From F22 sp963668535 (GTDB lineage: Bacteria > Bacteroidota > Bacteroidia > Bacteroidales > Bacteroidaceae), in NCBI GenBank assembly GCA_963668535.1, contig OY764867.1, forward strand, positions 2,480,001-2,544,000: a stretch of 64,000 bases of DNA, given 5' to 3'. Below are positions 61,456 through 64,000 of the stretch, piece after piece. The translations under genes were made by a program, and so were the position numbers. The notes beneath the pieces are model-generated. The model did not search any database and was not told the origin of the DNA. It worked only from the letters and a program-made list of their open reading frames with translations. The first letter of the stretch is position 1. Each line of letters opens with the position of its first letter.

Positions 61456-62571
61456 TTACTTATCGAATTGGATACATACTGGATGATATAATGAAATATC
61501 TTGATGTGTATTGGTCAATAAGCCCGTTTTTAGATCTCTTTTATACACTTCTATACAGTCACTGTCACGACAAGCAACCAGTAGAAATTTCCCATTAGGT
61601 GTGATCTTGAAATTACGTGGATGGATGCCTGTAGCTTGATAATCAACCTTGGTCAATAAACCATCTTGTGCTATTTGATAGATGGCTATACCATCAGCCT
61701 TATGTCTATTGCTGGCATAGAGAAATTTTCCATCTGGACTGATACGTATATCTCCACTTTGATGTCCACCCACACTGTCGTTTTGTACGACTTGCTGTTG
61801 AGTAAATTGATTGTCGGTGTATTTGTAGACAAACACTTGTCCACTCAATTCTGTTAAGACGTAGAAAAATGGATTATTGGGCGAGAACACAAAATGACGT
61901 GGCCCTGTTTTAGGAGGCAACTGTAGATAATGCTCTTGAGGAGTAGGATAGGTGCTGTGATTAAACGAATATAGACGGCTATTTCCTAAATCGCTAGCGT
62001 ACAGTGTCGTTGAATCAGGTGAAAAGCGTACGCAATGCATATGTGCTTTGGAGGCGCCTTTATATCCATCAAATGCTGTGAGCACTGGATTTGGTTTCAA
62101 ACTACCATCTTCATTGAGTGCTACAGTTGTTAGACTACCACCTCCATAATTGGCTGTTGTAACCATATGTCCATCCGTTTGAATATAACAAGGATAGGCA
62201 CCGTGCGTAGGCACATTATTTAGATGTGTTAGTGAACTTGTAATACTGTCATAGGAGTATGCGTGAATCATAGCATCAGCACTATCATTTTCACTGACGG
62301 CATACACCTGTTTCTTGTCTGCCGAGAAAGTCAAATAAGAGGGGTTAGATACTGGTACAGTCCGTACAAATTTGTGAGTACCATTTTCTTGATCAAATTG
62401 ATAAATATTGATCCCTTGTGTGGAGTCAGCGGTATAAGTACCGACCAGCATTGTCATCATATTAGATAGGGATTGAGTAGGTTTCTTTGGTTGACACGCA
62501 GTAAGCAGGAGACCGAACAAAGCTAAGGCTATGCTAGTCATTTGTACAATAGATCTTTTGTTGTGTATCAT
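61456..62571 (-). CDS. Lactonase-family (6-phosphogluconolactonase-like) beta-propeller lipoprotein
   Basis: A 371-residue protein of the seven-bladed propeller lactonase family (Pgl type): MLVGTYTADSTQGINIYQFD, YLTFSADKKQVYAVSEN, ATANYGGGSLTTVALNEDGSL-type strands, HCVRFSPDSTTLYASDLG, GPRHFVFSPNNPFFYV and ISPDGKFLYASNRHKADGIA. Unlike cytoplasmic E. coli Pgl it has a lipoprotein signal with Cys26 (LLTAC), so it acts in the envelope, perhaps on an extracytoplasmic lactone, and 6-phosphogluconate is then a less likely substrate. Its start may be the Met at codon 11. Converges with gcvT. Confidence 0.9.
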   Translation of the reverse strand: MIHNKRSIVQMTSIALALFGLLLTACQPKKPTQSLSNMMTMLVGTYTADSTQGINIYQFDQENGTHKFVRTVPVSNPSYLTFSADKKQVYAVSENDSADAMIHAYSYDSITSSLTHLNNVPTHGAYPCYIQTDGHMVTTANYGGGSLTTVALNEDGSLKPNPVLTAFDGYKGASKAHMHCVRFSPDSTTLYASDLGNSRLYSFNHSTYPTPQEHYLQLPPKTGPRHFVFSPNNPFFYVLTELSGQVFVYKYTDNQFTQQQVVQNDSVGGHQSGDIRISPDGKFLYASNRHKADGIAIYQIAQDGLLTKVDYQATGIHPRNFKITPNGKFLLVACRDSDCIEVYKRDLKTGLLTNTHQDISLYHPVCIQFDK

Positions 62572-62671
62572 TGTTCTTGTATATTAGGGTGTAACATCGA
62601 TGTCGCTTTTAAGCACTTCTATAGGATTGAATAGGGGTTTGACTAAATAATTGTGCTGCGATATTGCGAAA

Positions 62672-62679
62672 CAAATATA
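62672..62679 (-). promoter_or_regulatory. -7 element of the lactonase gene
   Basis: TATATTTG on the minus strand, about 100 bp before the start codon, implying a leader of roughly 95 nt. Confidence 0.45.
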
Positions 62680-62715
62680 CGAAAATCTATGTAATAATAC
62701 GTCCTCTTTTATCAT

Positions 62716-62741
62716 GTATATTATAATTCTCTATAATATAC
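62716..62741. repeat. AT-rich palindrome upstream of the lactonase promoter
   Basis: Perfect 10-bp arms GTATATTATA and TATAATATAC around a six-base spacer; a possible operator for the lactonase gene. Confidence 0.5.
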
Positions 62742-62829
62742 TTCTTAAGAGTAGTAGCAAAAGATGAGGTGCTTATTATTGATATATAGACTAGAAAGCC
62801 ATTAGATATATTCCCTTTTGATAGATTGC

Positions 62830-62873
62830 AAAAAAGACGTGGATTTTATCAAAATGATAAAATCCACGTCTTT
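62830..62873 (-). terminator. Terminator of tRNA-Arg
   Basis: A perfect 18-bp stem (62833-62850 with 62856-62873) with a five-base loop and a T-run on the minus strand, directly after the tRNA 3' end. Confidence 0.93.
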
Positions 62874-62874
62874 G

Positions 62875-62948
<74 letters not shown>

Positions 62949-62973
62949 AGCCTTAACTTTTGTTTAGCGAGTG

Positions 62974-63004
62974 CAAATGTAGGGTTTCTTTTGTGATTGA
63001 CCAA
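62974..63004 (-). promoter_or_regulatory. Promoter of tRNA-Arg
   Basis: Minus strand TTG (63004-63002) and TACATTTG (62981-62974) with 20 bp spacing; the tRNA 5' end lies 26 bp downstream. Confidence 0.6.
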
Positions 63005-63031
63005 GTTTTTTAGAGGAAAAATTAGCTAAAT

Positions 63032-64000
63032 CTATTCTTTTTCTACCGAGGTCAGTTCTTCTTGCTTTATCCCACTATCAATCTGAGCTAAATACGACTG
63101 AATGCGTGTCCAGTCATATCCTTCTATTTCTTGTGTTTCTGACTCAATGTTCATGGTGAAATAAAACAATGAGCCTTTTCCTGATTTTGATACCAAACCA
63201 ATGTGCCCACTTTCATGACTTTCAATAATGGCTTTGGCGATGGCCATACCAATACCCGTACCATTGGCAATATCATCCAGTTTAGCAAAAGATTTAAACA
63301 CATCTCGTTGTTTCTCAATGGCTATACCAATTCCTGTGTCAGCCACAAAAACCAGCAATTTACTGTCTTGCACTAGAGCTCCAAAATAGACATCACCTTC
63401 CAATGTGTACTTACAAGCATTGCTTAAGAAATTGTGAATAACACGAGTGATTTTATGTCTATCAGCAAGTATTTTGAAATTACGGTAAGCCATGACTTGA
63501 TGTAAGTGTACTAGACCCTTTTTCTTTAATTTTTCCAGAATTACATTGAATACACTTTCTAGTTCATTCATTTGTTCTACAACATCATACCATAAAGGCT
63601 CGATTTTGGAAGCCCCAGATTGATATTTAGCTAAATCAACAACATCGTTTAAAAGTTCAAGTAAATATTCGTTGTTTTGAGATATATGTTTGCTAAATTC
63701 TCGGATACTTTTCTCATCGTTTATATCTTTCATCATATGTGCAAAACCAGTAATGGCATTGACAGGAGTACGTATATCATGACTCATATTGGCAATGAAT
63801 AGCGATTTTAGTTTTTCTGCCATTTCAAGTTTTTTACGCGACTCAATTAATTCGGTGACATCAATTCTGACCGAATACACATAGCTGTAGTTATTCTCTT
63901 TAACAAGCCATTTGCGTGTATAACAAGCGTGAGGAGATCCATCGGCACGTCTATATTGTTCTATCTCATCATATTCTTGTCCTGTTTTTACGACTTCCAA
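63032..64000 (-). CDS. PAS-containing sensor histidine kinase, C-terminal part (truncated by window edge)
   Basis: The gene begins beyond the right edge; 322 residues are visible. The first 45 or so look like the end of a PAS domain (YRRADGSPHACYTRKWLVKE, then VRIDVTELIESRKKLEMAEK). HisKA follows with NMSHDIRTPVNAITGF (phosphorylated His) and a HATPase domain with the N box NFLSNACKYT, G1 DTGIGIA and G2 GTGIGMA. The protein ends without a receiver domain. It resembles the other kinase of this window in its catalytic part but has a PAS input. No response regulator is adjacent within the window; the signal is unknown. Confidence 0.9.
   Translation of the reverse strand: MEVVKTGQEYDEIEQYRRADGSPHACYTRKWLVKENNYSYVYSVRIDVTELIESRKKLEMAEKLKSLFIANMSHDIRTPVNAITGFAHMMKDINDEKSIREFSKHISQNNEYLLELLNDVVDLAKYQSGASKIEPLWYDVVEQMNELESVFNVILEKLKKKGLVHLHQVMAYRNFKILADRHKITRVIHNFLSNACKYTLEGDVYFGALVQDSKLLVFVADTGIGIAIEKQRDVFKSFAKLDDIANGTGIGMAIAKAIIESHESGHIGLVSKSGKGSLFYFTMNIESETQEIEGYDWTRIQSYLAQIDSGIKQEELTSVEKE

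Larger units (their letters stand above)
62572..62829. other. Intergenic stretch before the lactonase gene
   Basis: About 300 bp between the lactonase start and the tRNA. It contains a minus-strand -7 element TATATTTG at 62672-62679 and, 37 bp further upstream of it, a perfect palindrome GTATATTATA/TATAATATAC at 62716-62741. No gene is seen. Confidence 0.55.

Overview
The window looks like a chromosomal segment of a Bacteroidales bacterium, most probably close to Prevotellaceae; the phylum is well supported and the family is an inference from gene content. Evidence for the phylum: AT-rich DNA, promoters of the TTTG/TTG - N(18-23) - TAnnTTTG type upstream of at least fourteen transcription units, few Shine-Dalgarno sequences but A-rich stretches before start codons, the Bacteroidetes-only small ribosomal protein gene (DUF4295) after rpmB-rpmG, the Bat aerotolerance operon, a cobalamin operon with a BtuG-like surface lipoprotein, and a SusB-type GH97 enzyme. 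I saw no prophage, insertion sequence, integrase or CRISPR array.

Layout. 1-2.0 kb: the end of an RND efflux pump and its TolC partner. 2.1-5.1 kb: a HAD phosphatase and a secreted GH20 hexosaminidase. 5.2-9.9 kb: translation and secretion housekeeping (rpmB, rpmG, DUF4295, ftsY, rimO) followed by a single-pass LysM protein. 10.0-18.9 kb: the Bat operon (MoxR ATPase, DUF58 protein, a membrane protein, BatA, a BatB-BatC fusion, BatD, BatE). 18.8-19.5 kb: a gene-free stretch with a 23-bp tandem palindromic array and several hairpins. 19.5-27.9 kb, minus strand: M16 protease, kdsA, lipid kinase, miaA, M24 peptidase, gdhA. 28.1-31.8 kb: an orphan sensor kinase, a Crp/Fnr-type regulator and a MarC protein. 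32.1-36.8 kb: a glycogen operon (debranching enzyme, glycosyltransferase, GH57). 37.0-38.3 kb: an unknown membrane-anchored protein. 38.3-45.2 kb: a riboswitch-led vitamin B12 uptake operon (BtuB, BtuG-like, BtuF, BtuC, BtuD). 45.2-50.4 kb: divergent kbl/tdh (threonine to glycine), a lipoprotein, murB and an MBL hydrolase. 50.4-52.6 kb: tmRNA and two unknown envelope proteins. 52.6-54.4 kb: ABM-type monooxygenase, 1-Cys peroxiredoxin, thioesterase. 54.6-64.0 kb: GH97 glucosidase, a degenerate LTA-synthase-like protein, pepT, gcvT, a lactonase-family lipoprotein, tRNA-Arg and the 3' part of another sensor kinase.

How it fits together. The B12 block is a complete import route: a cobalamin riboswitch controls an outer-membrane receptor, a surface B12-capture propeller, a periplasmic binding protein and an ABC importer. 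The glycogen trio builds and remodels storage polysaccharide. kbl and tdh face each other across a shared promoter region and together split threonine into glycine and acetyl-CoA; gcvT, about 14 kb away, can use the glycine. Much of the rest is core envelope and stress physiology. The most unusual items are the LTA-synthase-like protein that appears to have lost its catalytic residues, the BatB-BatC fusion with a retained internal signal-like segment, the exact 23-bp palindromic array, a hairpin inside the B12 operon, and a tmRNA whose tag ends FAYAA.
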